The notes under the pieces are model-generated. The model did no database searches and was not told the origin of the DNA. It saw nothing but the letters and a program-made list of their open reading frames with translations. A program made the position numbers and the translations under genes. A stretch of 14,425 bases of DNA, from the NCBI GenBank assembly GCA_002483285.1, contig DLHP01000012.1, positions 57,574 through 71,998 of the forward strand. Direction: 5' to 3'. The DNA comes from Flavobacterium sp. UBA7665. Its GTDB lineage: Bacteria > Bacteroidota > Bacteroidia > Flavobacteriales > Flavobacteriaceae. Positions within the stretch are counted from its first letter, which is position 1. Each line of letters begins with the position of its first letter. Positions 6,829-14,340 of the stretch are shown piece by piece.

Positions 6829-9381
6829 TTACGGCTGATTAGAATATACAGCGTTTTCAATATTATTGTAAAAAAACGTAACGTCTGAAAGATCTACCAC
6901 GCCATCACCGTTGAGGTCTGTAACCAAATTGCCAAACGCAACAATTGCAATGTCATTGATGAGATCGGTAGAATCCGAGCCATCAATTACGCCATCCTGG
7001 TTGATGTCACCAGAATAAACACCCCAAACATTCGACTCCACCTGATTGAGGTTCGAACCAAAAGCCTGAGATGCCGAGGTAGTGAAATCGTAAGAAGCCA
7101 TCGCCGTTCCAACCGCAATTGGTGTGGCACTCCAGGTTTCAATAGCGTTTCGGTGTTTGATCGCGAGGTAGTAGGACCCCGATGGCGCCGATGTGAAACT
7201 ACAAACCGCCGTTCCGTTGGTGCTCAAAATTGTTGTAGCGCTTGCAACAAGGGCGTGGGTGGTGGCATGATGAAGTGATACATCGATATCGGCCACCTCA
7301 ATGGTGCCGCTGCCAATACCTTGGTTACTCTTAACGGTAGTCATCCGATGGGTTGTACTGTCGTAATACCCTTCAATAAATACTTTTAAAGAGACTGTAT
7401 TAGGAAGTGGAGAGATCGTAAAATTCGCATTCGACACATCGAAGAAAATATGGTTGGATCCTTTAACCATAATGCGGTTTGTAGTGCCGGGAAGGTTGGG
7501 AATGGTCACTGCCTGCGTTCCATCGTTGGGTGTTGCGGCAAGCAACGTAATCGGGAAAGTGTTCCCGCCATCGGTAGACAGTAGAATATCTACATTGGCA
7601 CAGTTCACATTATTGGCTGTTGTTCCCGCTACAGACCAGGTAACCGTCTGCGAACTTCCTGCGGCATAAGAAACCGCTGTGTTGGGCACCGTTACGGCGA
7701 AAGGTCCGGCAGTAGCATTGACCGTTATCACAGTATCATCGCTATTGTTGGCCGGGCCTCCGGGTCTGTTGTCACGAACCGTCAGGCGGAAGTTAAATGT
7801 TCGGGCTACATTGGTCAAGGATTCGACAGTAATTTCGGTTCCTGCGGTGGTCGTGGCACCGGTGAGTACCGATGACATTTTAGGGAAATACCGCACCGGT
7901 GAAGTACTCGGGTTGTACGACCTGAAATTCGGACCCGATGTTTTGGTTGCATTCGGGACGGTTGTCGTGGATGTTCCCGAATTCATCTGTTCCCAATCAA
8001 AAGTAAGCGAATCACCGTTCGCATCTGTTGCTGTTCCAGTGAGCATGAACGGTGTGCCTTTCGGGATGGTATAGTCAAGTCCGGCGTTTGCCGTAGGGAT
8101 AGCATTTCCCGTAATAGTTGTAGTTTGGCAGGTCGTGGTTTTGATGTAATTGGTTACCTGTTCTACACTGATGGCATGAAAATAAGCATCAGAATGTGGC
8201 TGAACATCACGGCTCGTAATCCCTGCGTAACCCATTATTGTAGAGCCGCTTCCCGGTTCCATTTGTTTCCCGGTTCCTTCATTAGAATGCGTAAAAGTGT
8301 GGTTGGCTCCAAATTGGTGCCCCATTTCGTGTACGACATAATCGATGTCAAAATTGTCACCCGCCGGAATCCCGTCAATAGGTGAGGTGAAGCCGCTACC
8401 CTTATTCTCATCGGTAGTGCTAGCCGTATCATCCACACAGACACAACCGATGCAACCCGCATTCCCGCCTCCGCCACTAGCGCCAAATAAATGACCAATG
8501 TCATAAGCAGCGTTTCCTATCGTATTGGTAAGGTTGTTCTGCAATTCTGTATTCCAGGCGCCACCTGCTCCGACGCCTGCCGCCGAGTAAGGGTCGGTGG
8601 TTGCATTGGTGTAAATCAGTGCGTCATTTCCGGCAATGAGGTTCATGTGTACGCCAAAATCCATCTCAAAAACGGCATTGACGCGGGTCATGGTATTGTT
8701 CATCGCGGCGAGTGCAAGTGGTTTGGTGCCGCCAAAGTAAGTGGTGTATTCTGCTGTTACCGATAAAGCCAGGCGATAGGTACGCAATTGGCCATCGTCG
8801 GCATTGGGTCTTGCGGCGATTGTTTGTTCGGCAATTTCTGCTTGGGCACGCGCCATCACTTTACATTCAAAAGTATTGGCTGCTGGTGTTTTGTCGGCCT
8901 TGCGATAGAGCACATAAGTTTGCGCATCGACCGTATAAGGTTCTATAAGCACCACCGAACGGTCGGGGTTGACCATCATGGTTTGCAATCCCAGAGGAGA
9001 AAGGCTGATGTAGATTACCGTGGCGCGATTTTGCAGGCTTACACCCATATAAGATTTGATCTCGGGGAAACGTGCGGCGAGTGCCGGATCCATATTCGAC
9101 ATTTCAGTGAAGGCAAAATTTTGGATATTGCCGTCTGGCGTAGGGAAGGCGACCACCACATTGGATCTTTGGCTGCTTTCAAATCGCTTGGGTGCTGTCG
9201 CGAGTTGTTGCTGTAGCTGGTTGAGGTCTAGTTCGAGCAAATTGGGACTGCTGATTCCTTTTTTGTTTTCAAGGACGACAGCATTGTTCTTTAATGTTGC
9301 CGATTTCCAGTAAGGTTTGGCGGTTTGGGCAAATGAAAATCCGCTAAATAATACGGCTGCAAAGAGTAAAGAATATTTCAT
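6829..9381 (-). CDS. Secreted metzincin (reprolysin-like) metalloprotease with dockerin-like C-terminus
   Basis: An 850-residue exported protease. Residues 1-19 form a signal peptide (LLFAAVLFSGFSFAQ). An N-terminal propeptide-like region runs to about 195. The catalytic domain spans about 200-415. It holds the zinc motif HEMGHQFGANH (351-361: three histidines, catalytic E352) and the Met-turn STIMGYAG (M383), which define a metzincin that cuts proteins outside the cell. A Cys cluster GCIGCVCVDD (309-318) lies just upstream. Ig/PKD-like modules follow at about 425-555 (ANAGLDYTIPKG, ATDANGDSLTFDWEQ) and about 560-657. A further beta-domain spans about 662-770. The C-terminus has two calcium-loop repeats, DINQDGVIDGSD (792-803) and DLNGDGVVDLSD (822-833), as in type I dockerins. 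I see no classical type IX sorting domain, unlike many flavobacterial homologues. The gene is probably monocistronic. Confidence 0.94.
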   Translation of the reverse strand: MKYSLLFAAVLFSGFSFAQTAKPYWKSATLKNNAVVLENKKGISSPNLLELDLNQLQQQLATAPKRFESSQRSNVVVAFPTPDGNIQNFAFTEMSNMDPALAARFPEIKSYMGVSLQNRATVIYISLSPLGLQTMMVNPDRSVVLIEPYTVDAQTYVLYRKADKTPAANTFECKVMARAQAEIAEQTIAARPNADDGQLRTYRLALSVTAEYTTYFGGTKPLALAAMNNTMTRVNAVFEMDFGVHMNLIAGNDALIYTNATTDPYSAAGVGAGGAWNTELQNNLTNTIGNAAYDIGHLFGASGGGGNAGCIGCVCVDDTASTTDENKGSGFTSPIDGIPAGDNFDIDYVVHEMGHQFGANHTFTHSNEGTGKQMEPGSGSTIMGYAGITSRDVQPHSDAYFHAISVEQVTNYIKTTTCQTTTITGNAIPTANAGLDYTIPKGTPFMLTGTATDANGDSLTFDWEQMNSGTSTTTVPNATKTSGPNFRSYNPSTSPVRYFPKMSSVLTGATTTAGTEITVESLTNVARTFNFRLTVRDNRPGGPANNSDDTVITVNATAGPFAVTVPNTAVSYAAGSSQTVTWSVAGTTANNVNCANVDILLSTDGGNTFPITLLAATPNDGTQAVTIPNLPGTTNRIMVKGSNHIFFDVSNANFTISPLPNTVSLKVFIEGYYDSTTHRMTTVKSNQGIGSGTIEVADIDVSLHHATTHALVASATTILSTNGTAVCSFTSAPSGSYYLAIKHRNAIETWSATPIAVGTAMASYDFTTSASQAFGSNLNQVESNVWGVYSGDINQDGVIDGSDSTDLINDIAIVAFGNLVTDLNGDGVVDLSDVTFFYNNIENAVYSNQP

Positions 9382-9408
9382 AATAGATCGGGCTTTAAAT
9401 TGAGCCGC

Positions 9409-9436
9409 GAAATATAAGCATTTCTTTGAATTACAA
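9409..9436 (-). promoter_or_regulatory. Predicted promoter of the metalloprotease gene
   Basis: On the minus strand, TATATTTC (complement of 9409-9416) differs from TAnnTTTG at one base. TTG (complement of 9434-9436) lies 17 nt upstream, within the known range. The leader to the ATG at 9381 would be about 20 nt. Confidence 0.45.
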
Positions 9437-9458
9437 GCGAATAAAGAAAGAGAATTAA

Positions 9459-9477
9459 GCCAACGGTAAGAATTGGC
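9459..9477 (-). terminator. Weak hairpin past the DUF4258-like gene
   Basis: GCCAA and TTGGC (9459-9463 and 9473-9477) form a 5-bp stem with a 9-nt loop, just after the stop at 9481. On the minus strand it is followed by a T-rich but interrupted tail. It may end transcription from the upstream genes, though the stem is short. Confidence 0.3.
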
Positions 9478-9480
9478 CGC

Positions 9481-9855
9481 TTATTTTTTGAGGATGTCCT
9501 GGAGTATCGCCTTATCCGAACGATTGACGACCTTTAAAATAATTTCCTGGTTTTTGGCGGTCTGGCCTTCTATGGTGTAAAGCTTTCCGCCTGAGGTTAC
9601 GATATTGCTTTGGTCAAAATCTACATCGCCGTATGTCAGCGTGTTTTTGATGTCGGCCGTGTCTACCCATTGCTCAGAAAGGATTTGCTGGGCTTTATCC
9701 GAATAGACAAAAGGTTTATTACGAAGATCATTGAGAACCCTTGCATTGGGGAAATAATTACAACGGGTGTCTTTACCCATAAAAATTCCCGAAACGACGA
9801 ACAATCCCATCGTAAATCCGATGAGGTAATAAGCAAAGCGGTGTTTGAGTTTCAT
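9481..9855 (-). CDS. Small membrane-anchored DUF4258-like protein
   Basis: A 124-residue protein. One hydrophobic helix spans residues about 8-26 (AYYLIGFTMGLFVVSGIFM) behind a basic N-terminus. It is probably a membrane anchor with the rest outside the cytoplasm. The soluble part reads CNYFPNARVLNDLRNKPF, then WVDTADIKNTLTYGDVDF, then KLYTIEGQTAKNQEIILKV. I remember this pattern from flavobacterial proteins annotated 'DUF4258 domain-containing', a small family of unknown function. The length is usual for that group. The gene lies 58 nt past the alanine dehydrogenase stop on the same strand but has its own predicted promoter, so it may be transcribed separately. No catalytic role is evident. 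Confidence 0.85.
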   Translation of the reverse strand: MKLKHRFAYYLIGFTMGLFVVSGIFMGKDTRCNYFPNARVLNDLRNKPFVYSDKAQQILSEQWVDTADIKNTLTYGDVDFDQSNIVTSGGKLYTIEGQTAKNQEIILKVVNRSDKAILQDILKK

Positions 9856-9892
9856 TTAAACGTTGTTTGGTGGGCCTTGTGGCATTCGGGTG

Positions 9893-9924
9893 CAAAGGTA
9901 ACGCAAACCGTCCTTAAAAAACAA
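9893..9924 (-). promoter_or_regulatory. Predicted promoter of the DUF4258-like gene
   Basis: On the minus strand, TACCTTTG (complement of 9893-9900) is an exact TAnnTTTG, and TTG (complement of 9922-9924) lies 21 nt upstream. The -33 element overlaps the last codons of the alanine dehydrogenase gene. The leader would be about 30 nt. Confidence 0.6.
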
Positions 9925-11107
9925 TTAAATTAATGTCGCTGTGGTGCAAATCAAACCAATCGCCGATGACCTTATTGGTCAGAATGCCGTGGTAAAGATA
10001 TACGCCATTCTTAAGGCCTTTGTTGCAACGGATGGCACTTTCCAGCCCGCCATCTTCGGCAATTTGTAACAAATAAGGCGTGATGATGTTACTGATAGAC
10101 AACGAAGCCGTTTTGGAATAGCGTGACGGAATATTGGGTACACAATAGTGGATGACATTATTCTTGATAAATGTGGGCTTTTCATGGGTAGTGACTTCGG
10201 AAGTCTCAAAACACCCGCCGGTATCAATACTCACATCTACAATTACGGCTCCTTTTTTCATGTGCTCCACCATGGTTTCTGTGACCACGACCGGACAGCG
10301 TTCCTTGCCGCGCATGGCGCCAATGGCCACGTCACAACGGCGTAAGGATTTGAGCAATGATTTTGGATGTATGGTCGAAGTAAAAATACGTTGGTTGAGG
10401 TTGTTCTGTAAGCGCCTGAGTTTAGTGATTGAATTGTCGAAGACCTTTACGCTAGCGCCCAGGCCGAGTGCGGTTTTGGCGGCAAATTCGCCTACCGTTC
10501 CCGCGCCGAGGATGACAACTTCGGTAGGGGCAACGCCGGTAATATTTCCCAGTAGCAGGCCTTTGCCAAATTGGTTGTTGATCATGAGTTCGGCGGCAAT
10601 CAAAACCGATGCGGTTCCGGCAATTTCACTCAGCGATTTTACGGCCGGATACGAACCGTCTTCATCCTTAATGTATTCAAAGGCAAGCGCCGTGATTTTC
10701 TTTTTAGACAGTTCCTCGAAGTATTCTTTCTTGCGGGTTTTAAGCTGGATGGCCGAGATGACAGTGGTTCCCGAGCTTACCAACTTAATTTCTTCCATGG
10801 TGAGTGGCTCTACCTTGAGCAACATCGGGCAACCGAAAACTTTTTTGGGATCTTTGGTAATTTCGGCACCTGCGTCGCTGTATTCCTTGTCAGAATAACT
10901 CGCGCTGGCTCCGGCTCCCGATTCAATCATGACGCGATGGCCGTGCGAAGTAAGCGAGTTAACGGCGTCGGGTGTGAGGCAAATACGCCTTTCCTGGTAA
11001 CTGGTTTCTTTGGGAATGCCAATAAAAAGTTCACTCTTGTGTTTGCCTATCTCGAGCTTTTCTTCCTGCGGAAGCAATTGCTGTTTGGTAAATGGAGTTA
11101 AAGCCAT
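9914..11107 (-). CDS. ald: Alanine dehydrogenase family enzyme
   Basis: A 397-residue member of the alanine dehydrogenase / transhydrogenase-alpha family, expected to interconvert L-alanine and pyruvate plus ammonium with NAD in the cytosol. The catalytic domain starts at about 27 (FIGIPKETSYQERR). By alignment in my head to the Mycobacterium tuberculosis enzyme, R41 matches its R15, K98 (MLLKVE) its K75, and D295 (SIDTGGCFE) its D270. The Rossmann NAD site is ILGAGTVGE (199-207). The strongly conserved histidine (H96 in M. tuberculosis, motif LHL) is replaced by Q121 (AIQL). The N-terminus is about 26 residues longer than the mycobacterial enzyme. The end is also different (DINLIVF). The gene is downstream of tsaE on the same strand, but a stem-loop lies between them. 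The family is certain; the exact reaction is less so because of the histidine change. Confidence 0.93.
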   Translation of the reverse strand: MALTPFTKQQLLPQEEKLEIGKHKSELFIGIPKETSYQERRICLTPDAVNSLTSHGHRVMIESGAGASASYSDKEYSDAGAEITKDPKKVFGCPMLLKVEPLTMEEIKLVSSGTTVISAIQLKTRKKEYFEELSKKKITALAFEYIKDEDGSYPAVKSLSEIAGTASVLIAAELMINNQFGKGLLLGNITGVAPTEVVILGAGTVGEFAAKTALGLGASVKVFDNSITKLRRLQNNLNQRIFTSTIHPKSLLKSLRRCDVAIGAMRGKERCPVVVTETMVEHMKKGAVIVDVSIDTGGCFETSEVTTHEKPTFIKNNVIHYCVPNIPSRYSKTASLSISNIITPYLLQIAEDGGLESAIRCNKGLKNGVYLYHGILTNKVIGDWFDLHHSDINLIVF

Positions 11108-11206
11108 GGGTCGCTATCGTAATTTCGGTCTAAGTTATGAAAAAGCTTCAATGCGGCAAAGGTTTTATTCATGTCGTAAGCGAATTTGAAGAATCCAGAA
11201 AATAAT

Positions 11207-11270
11207 AACACAGATTACAGGATTTCACAGGTTGGGTATTGCCTTCTGTGTCATTGGTGTAATCTGTGTT
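11207..11270. repeat. Imperfect inverted repeat (long stem-loop) between tsaE and ald
   Basis: The left arm 11207-11230 begins AACACAGATTACA and ends CACAG. The right arm 11246-11270 begins CTGTG and ends TGTAATCTGTGTT. The outer 13 bases and the inner CACAG/CTGTG pair, with a mismatched patch between, around a 15-nt loop. A related half copy lies at 1-34. It is placed after the tsaE stop (11288) and about 100 nt before the ald start, so it may act as a terminator or RNA-stability element for porX-tsaE mRNA. It has no clean T-tract. Confidence 0.75.
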
Positions 11271-11287
11271 TGAAATTTTTTTAGTCG

Positions 11288-11695
11288 TTAACTTAAAATC
11301 AGTTCCCTTTTACCATTGGCTAAAGCTTTGATGCGTATGCTGCTGTGTTCGTGTGGGATAAGTGTAGGGATTTTTTCTGCCCATTCTATGAAACACCAAT
11401 GTCCCGAATACAAATATTCGTCCATACCCATATCATAAGCTTCGGCCTCACTTTTAAGGCGGTACATGTCAAAATGGTAAACCGTGTCATGCGAGTCGGT
11501 CTCGTATTCATTTACGAGCGAGAACGTTGGACTGCTTGTGGCAGCAGAAACGCCCAAGGTTTTGGCCAGTGCCTTGATCAGTGTGGTTTTCCCGGCGCCC
11601 ATCTCCCCGTAAAACAGGATGACTTTCTTGGGGTTGGCTTCTAGTATTTGGCGCGCAGCGGTGTGGATTTCGTCCAGGGAAAAAGTAATTTCCAT
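11288..11695 (-). CDS. tsaE: tRNA t6A biosynthesis ATPase TsaE
   Basis: A 135-residue cytosolic P-loop ATPase. TsaE works with TsaB and TsaD (and TsaC) to make N6-threonylcarbamoyladenosine at position 37 of ANN-decoding tRNAs. TsaE hydrolyses ATP to support turnover of the TsaBDE complex. Walker A is GEMGAGKTT (30-38). The switch-like TSSPTFSLVNEY follows at 53-64, then YHFDMYRL (73-80, Walker-B-like aspartate D76) and the family motif FIEWAEKI (102-109). The length is normal for the family. The gene starts 40 nt past the porX stop, so the two are probably co-transcribed. The link to porX is known to me as a recurrent flavobacterial arrangement, with no obvious functional reason. Confidence 0.97.
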   Translation of the reverse strand: MEITFSLDEIHTAARQILEANPKKVILFYGEMGAGKTTLIKALAKTLGVSAATSSPTFSLVNEYETDSHDTVYHFDMYRLKSEAEAYDMGMDEYLYSGHWCFIEWAEKIPTLIPHEHSSIRIKALANGKRELILS

Positions 11696-11735
11696 TGAAA
11701 CAGTTACTAATTTTCGTTTAACTTTTAACTTTCAA

Positions 11736-13292
11736 CTACCTCGGATTAAACACCATAAACGGCACAATCATTTCCTCCAAAGAAATTCCGCCGTGTTGGT
11801 ACGTATTGCGGTAATAACTCACGTAATGGTTGTAATTGTTCACGTAGGCGAGGAAGTAATCATTTTTGGCAAAGATATATGAACTGCTCATATTGATGGC
11901 GGGCAACCCGATTTTTTTAGGATCCTTCACCGCATACACATCGCGGTCTTCATAAGTCAGGCTGCGCCCGGTTTTGTAACGCAGGTTCAGGCTCGTGTTT
12001 TTGTCGCCGATCACTTTAGACGGGTTTTTGACGTTGATGGTTCCGTGGTCGGTAGTGATAATCAACCTAAAGCCCAATTTCTGTGCCTGTTGGATGATTT
12101 CAAGCAAAGGCGAATTCTTAAACCAACTCAACGTAAGCGAACGGTAAGCCTTGTCGTCTGAGGCCAATTCCTTCACCACATCCATCTCGGTTTTGGCGTG
12201 CGATAGCATATCGACGAAATTGTAAACCACCGTAACCAAGTCATTGTCTTTAAGCGCCTTGAAATTTTCGGCGAGTTTTTTTCCGTTGGTCAGGTTGGTG
12301 ATTTTGAAATATTCCTGCTTGAGGTTTTGTAGCCCAAGTCGTTTGAGGTGTGCGGTGAGGAATTCGGCTTCGAAGAGGTTTTTTCCGCCTTCTTCTACGT
12401 CGTTTTTCCAGTACTGTGGGAATTGCTTTTCCATTTCAAGCGGCGTCAAACCAGAGAAAATAGCATTCCTTGCATATTGCGTCGCGGTGGGGAGGATGGC
12501 AAAATACGGCACTTCTTTCTCCATTTTATAGTGGTTAGAAACGGTGCTTTCCATGACTTTCCATTGGTCGTAACGCAAATTGTCGATCACGACAAATAAA
12601 ACCGGGCGGTCTTTTTTGGTGAGTTCTGGAACCACAAGTTCGCGGAACAAAGTGTGCGACAGAATCGGCTTATCTGCCTTGGGTTCATACCAGTCTTCAT
12701 AATTGCGTTCGATGAATTTGCCAAATTGCGCATTGGCCTCCACTTTTTGTGATTCGAGGATTTCAATCATGCTCTGGTCCTCGATGTTCTCGAGTTCGAG
12801 TTCCCAAAACAAAAGCTTATTGTAGCAGGCAATCCATTCTTCGTAAGTGTTCACCATGGCCATTTCCATCGCAATCTTGCGGAATTCTTTCTGGTAATCG
12901 AGTGTGGTTTTTTCAGAAATCAAACGCGAATGGTCAAGGTTTTTCTTGATACTAAGCAAAATCTGGTTCGGGTTGACGGGTTTGATGAGGTAATCGGCGA
13001 TTTTAGACCCGATGGCTTCCTCCATGATATACTCCTCCTCACTTTTGGTAATCATGATCACTGGCGTGGCCGATTTTTTCTCCTTGATTTCGGCAAGCGT
13101 CTCCAAGCCGCTCATTCCGGGCATATTCTCGTCGAGAAACACAATATCGAAATTGCCTTCCTCAAAAACGTCTACCGCGTCGCGCCCGTTGTTGCAGGTG
13201 GTCACGTGGTAGTTTTTCTTTTCGAGGAATAAAATATGTGGTTTTAGGAGGTCGATTTCATCATCGACCCAAAGTATTTTGATTTGGTCCAT
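11736..13292 (-). CDS. porX: PorX: response regulator with PglZ/alkaline-phosphatase-like effector domain
   Basis: A 518-residue protein. In Porphyromonas gingivalis PorX is the response regulator of the PorX/PorY pair and controls type IX secretion genes. The effector domain has been shown to hydrolyse oligoribonucleotides in studied homologues. Residues 1-125 form a CheY receiver with acidic pocket D10/D11, phospho-acceptor D54 (VFLDENMPG), T82 and K104 (LIKP). A helical linker spans about 126-205. The PglZ-type phosphatase domain spans about 206-518. It holds probable metal and nucleophile residues D237 (VVIDNLRYDQ), T271 (LPTATQYAR), D361 and H365 (NFVDMLSH), D415 and H416 (TTDHGT) and H500 (YQHGG). 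All key residues seem intact, so it is probably active. It is cytosolic. No PorY or PorV/PorU-type gene is in the window. It starts the porX-tsaE unit and is divergent from the hydrolase gene. Confidence 0.96.
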   Translation of the reverse strand: MDQIKILWVDDEIDLLKPHILFLEKKNYHVTTCNNGRDAVDVFEEGNFDIVFLDENMPGMSGLETLAEIKEKKSATPVIMITKSEEEYIMEEAIGSKIADYLIKPVNPNQILLSIKKNLDHSRLISEKTTLDYQKEFRKIAMEMAMVNTYEEWIACYNKLLFWELELENIEDQSMIEILESQKVEANAQFGKFIERNYEDWYEPKADKPILSHTLFRELVVPELTKKDRPVLFVVIDNLRYDQWKVMESTVSNHYKMEKEVPYFAILPTATQYARNAIFSGLTPLEMEKQFPQYWKNDVEEGGKNLFEAEFLTAHLKRLGLQNLKQEYFKITNLTNGKKLAENFKALKDNDLVTVVYNFVDMLSHAKTEMDVVKELASDDKAYRSLTLSWFKNSPLLEIIQQAQKLGFRLIITTDHGTINVKNPSKVIGDKNTSLNLRYKTGRSLTYEDRDVYAVKDPKKIGLPAINMSSSYIFAKNDYFLAYVNNYNHYVSYYRNTYQHGGISLEEMIVPFMVFNPR

Positions 13293-13375
13293 TGGTGTAT
13301 TTTTAGTTGTATTCTGAGTGGCAATTTAACATAATTTGAACGGCTTGTTCTTAATTTTATTGTAAAGTTAGATTT

Positions 13376-13414
13376 TTTGAACGCGGTGCTTTCCCGGTTA
13401 ATTTTGTACATTTG
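13376..13414 (+). promoter_or_regulatory. Predicted promoter of the alpha/beta hydrolase gene
   Basis: TTTG at 13376-13379, a 19-nt spacer, then TAATTTTG at 13399-13406: an exact fit to the Flavobacterium consensus. A second exact TAnnTTTG (TACATTTG, 13407-13414) abuts it, giving a possible alternative start point. The leader to the ATG at 13437 would be about 20-25 nt. Confidence 0.65.
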
Positions 13415-13436
13415 AAACCTACCCAAAACCCACGGT

Positions 13437-14327
13437 ATGAGAATCCATTTTGTACTTTTTGCCAGCCTGTTCGTTTGTTGTACCAACGCGGTTTTAGCAC
13501 AACTCCCCGAAAACCTAGCGGCTGTTTTCAAGTACCAACGCGTCGCCATTCCCAAATACCAAACCGATAGTACCTTTGTGGTGAGAAACGTTTGGGCCGA
13601 GCGTATTGTTTTTACCGGTGCCGATTCATTTAAGATTTCGGCCTACGTTACACGGCCGTCAGAATACCGCGAGAATCGCCCGTTTGTACTTTTCAACCAT
13701 TGGGGCGAAGGCGACAAAAGCGAGTTTTTACAACAGGCCATGCTGCTCTCAAGCCGCGGATTTGTCTGCATCCTCATAGACGGGCCTTGGCTTTGCCCGG
13801 ATTCGCCCATAAAATCATTCAAGGACCAAGGATTTGAAATGTACCGGCAGTACGTCATGAACGCGCGCTCGGCCATAGACCTGGCGCAACAACATTTCAA
13901 AGTCAATGACGACAAGATATTTTGCGTCGGGCACAGCTTTGGCTGCAACACCGCGGCGATATTGTCGGGTGTAGACAAGCGTATCGACTACTTTGTATTC
14001 ATGGCGGGCGTCTACAGCACCACAAAAAATGCAACCCAGTCACAGGTTCCCGATTTTGTAAAATGGCGTACAGATAGCCCAGAGCAGTTTAAGGCCTGGG
14101 TAACCAAAATGCAACCGCTCGACGCCGAGAATTACCTGCCTTTCAAAACAGCGCCCTGCCTGATCCAGATTGCGAGTAAAGACGAGTACCTGTCGGATGC
14201 CGAGAATGATGCGTTTATTCGTTTGATGCCGGTGCCTAAAGAAGTGAAGGTTTATGATGCGGGGCATGGGTTGAATGCTGTTGCGGAGTCGGATAGGGTG
14301 GAGTGGATTTTGGGGCAGGTTCGGTAG
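13437..14327 (+). CDS. Exported alpha/beta hydrolase
   Basis: A 296-residue alpha/beta-hydrolase-fold protein. Residues 1-21 form a signal peptide (HFVLFASLFVCCTNAVLA, cleavage before QLPEN), so it acts in the periplasm or outside the cell. The oxyanion-side motif FNHWGEGDKS (86-95) follows a strand. The nucleophile elbow is GHSFG (165-169, S167), within KIFCVGHSFGCNTAAIL. The probable acid is D249 in ASKDEYLSDAEND, and the base is H277 in DAGHGLN, so the triad looks complete. The layout resembles dienelactone-hydrolase/acetylxylan-esterase-like members. The substrate (ester, peptide or other) cannot be told. It stands alone with its own promoter, divergent from porX and followed by a hairpin element. 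The early cysteines (C14, C15) do not form a good lipobox. Confidence 0.9.
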   Translation: MRIHFVLFASLFVCCTNAVLAQLPENLAAVFKYQRVAIPKYQTDSTFVVRNVWAERIVFTGADSFKISAYVTRPSEYRENRPFVLFNHWGEGDKSEFLQQAMLLSSRGFVCILIDGPWLCPDSPIKSFKDQGFEMYRQYVMNARSAIDLAQQHFKVNDDKIFCVGHSFGCNTAAILSGVDKRIDYFVFMAGVYSTTKNATQSQVPDFVKWRTDSPEQFKAWVTKMQPLDAENYLPFKTAPCLIQIASKDEYLSDAENDAFIRLMPVPKEVKVYDAGHGLNAVAESDRVEWILGQVR

Positions 14328-14340
14328 TTTTTTTTTAGAG

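Noticed and set aside
6785..6829. Terminator between the small ORF and the protease gene
   Set aside because: Only a weak AT-only near-palindrome (TTAATTTTAATTA) is present, with no GC stem.
10152..10898. 248-codon open frame on the plus strand, antisense to the alanine dehydrogenase gene
   Set aside because: It lies wholly inside a certain gene, has low-complexity Ser/Thr/Pro composition and no domain. It is a shadow frame.
11736..12670. PglZ-type domain as a sign of a BREX phage-defence system
   Set aside because: The fusion to a CheY receiver, the 518-residue length and the absence of any BREX neighbour (PglX, BrxC, BrxL) identify PorX instead.
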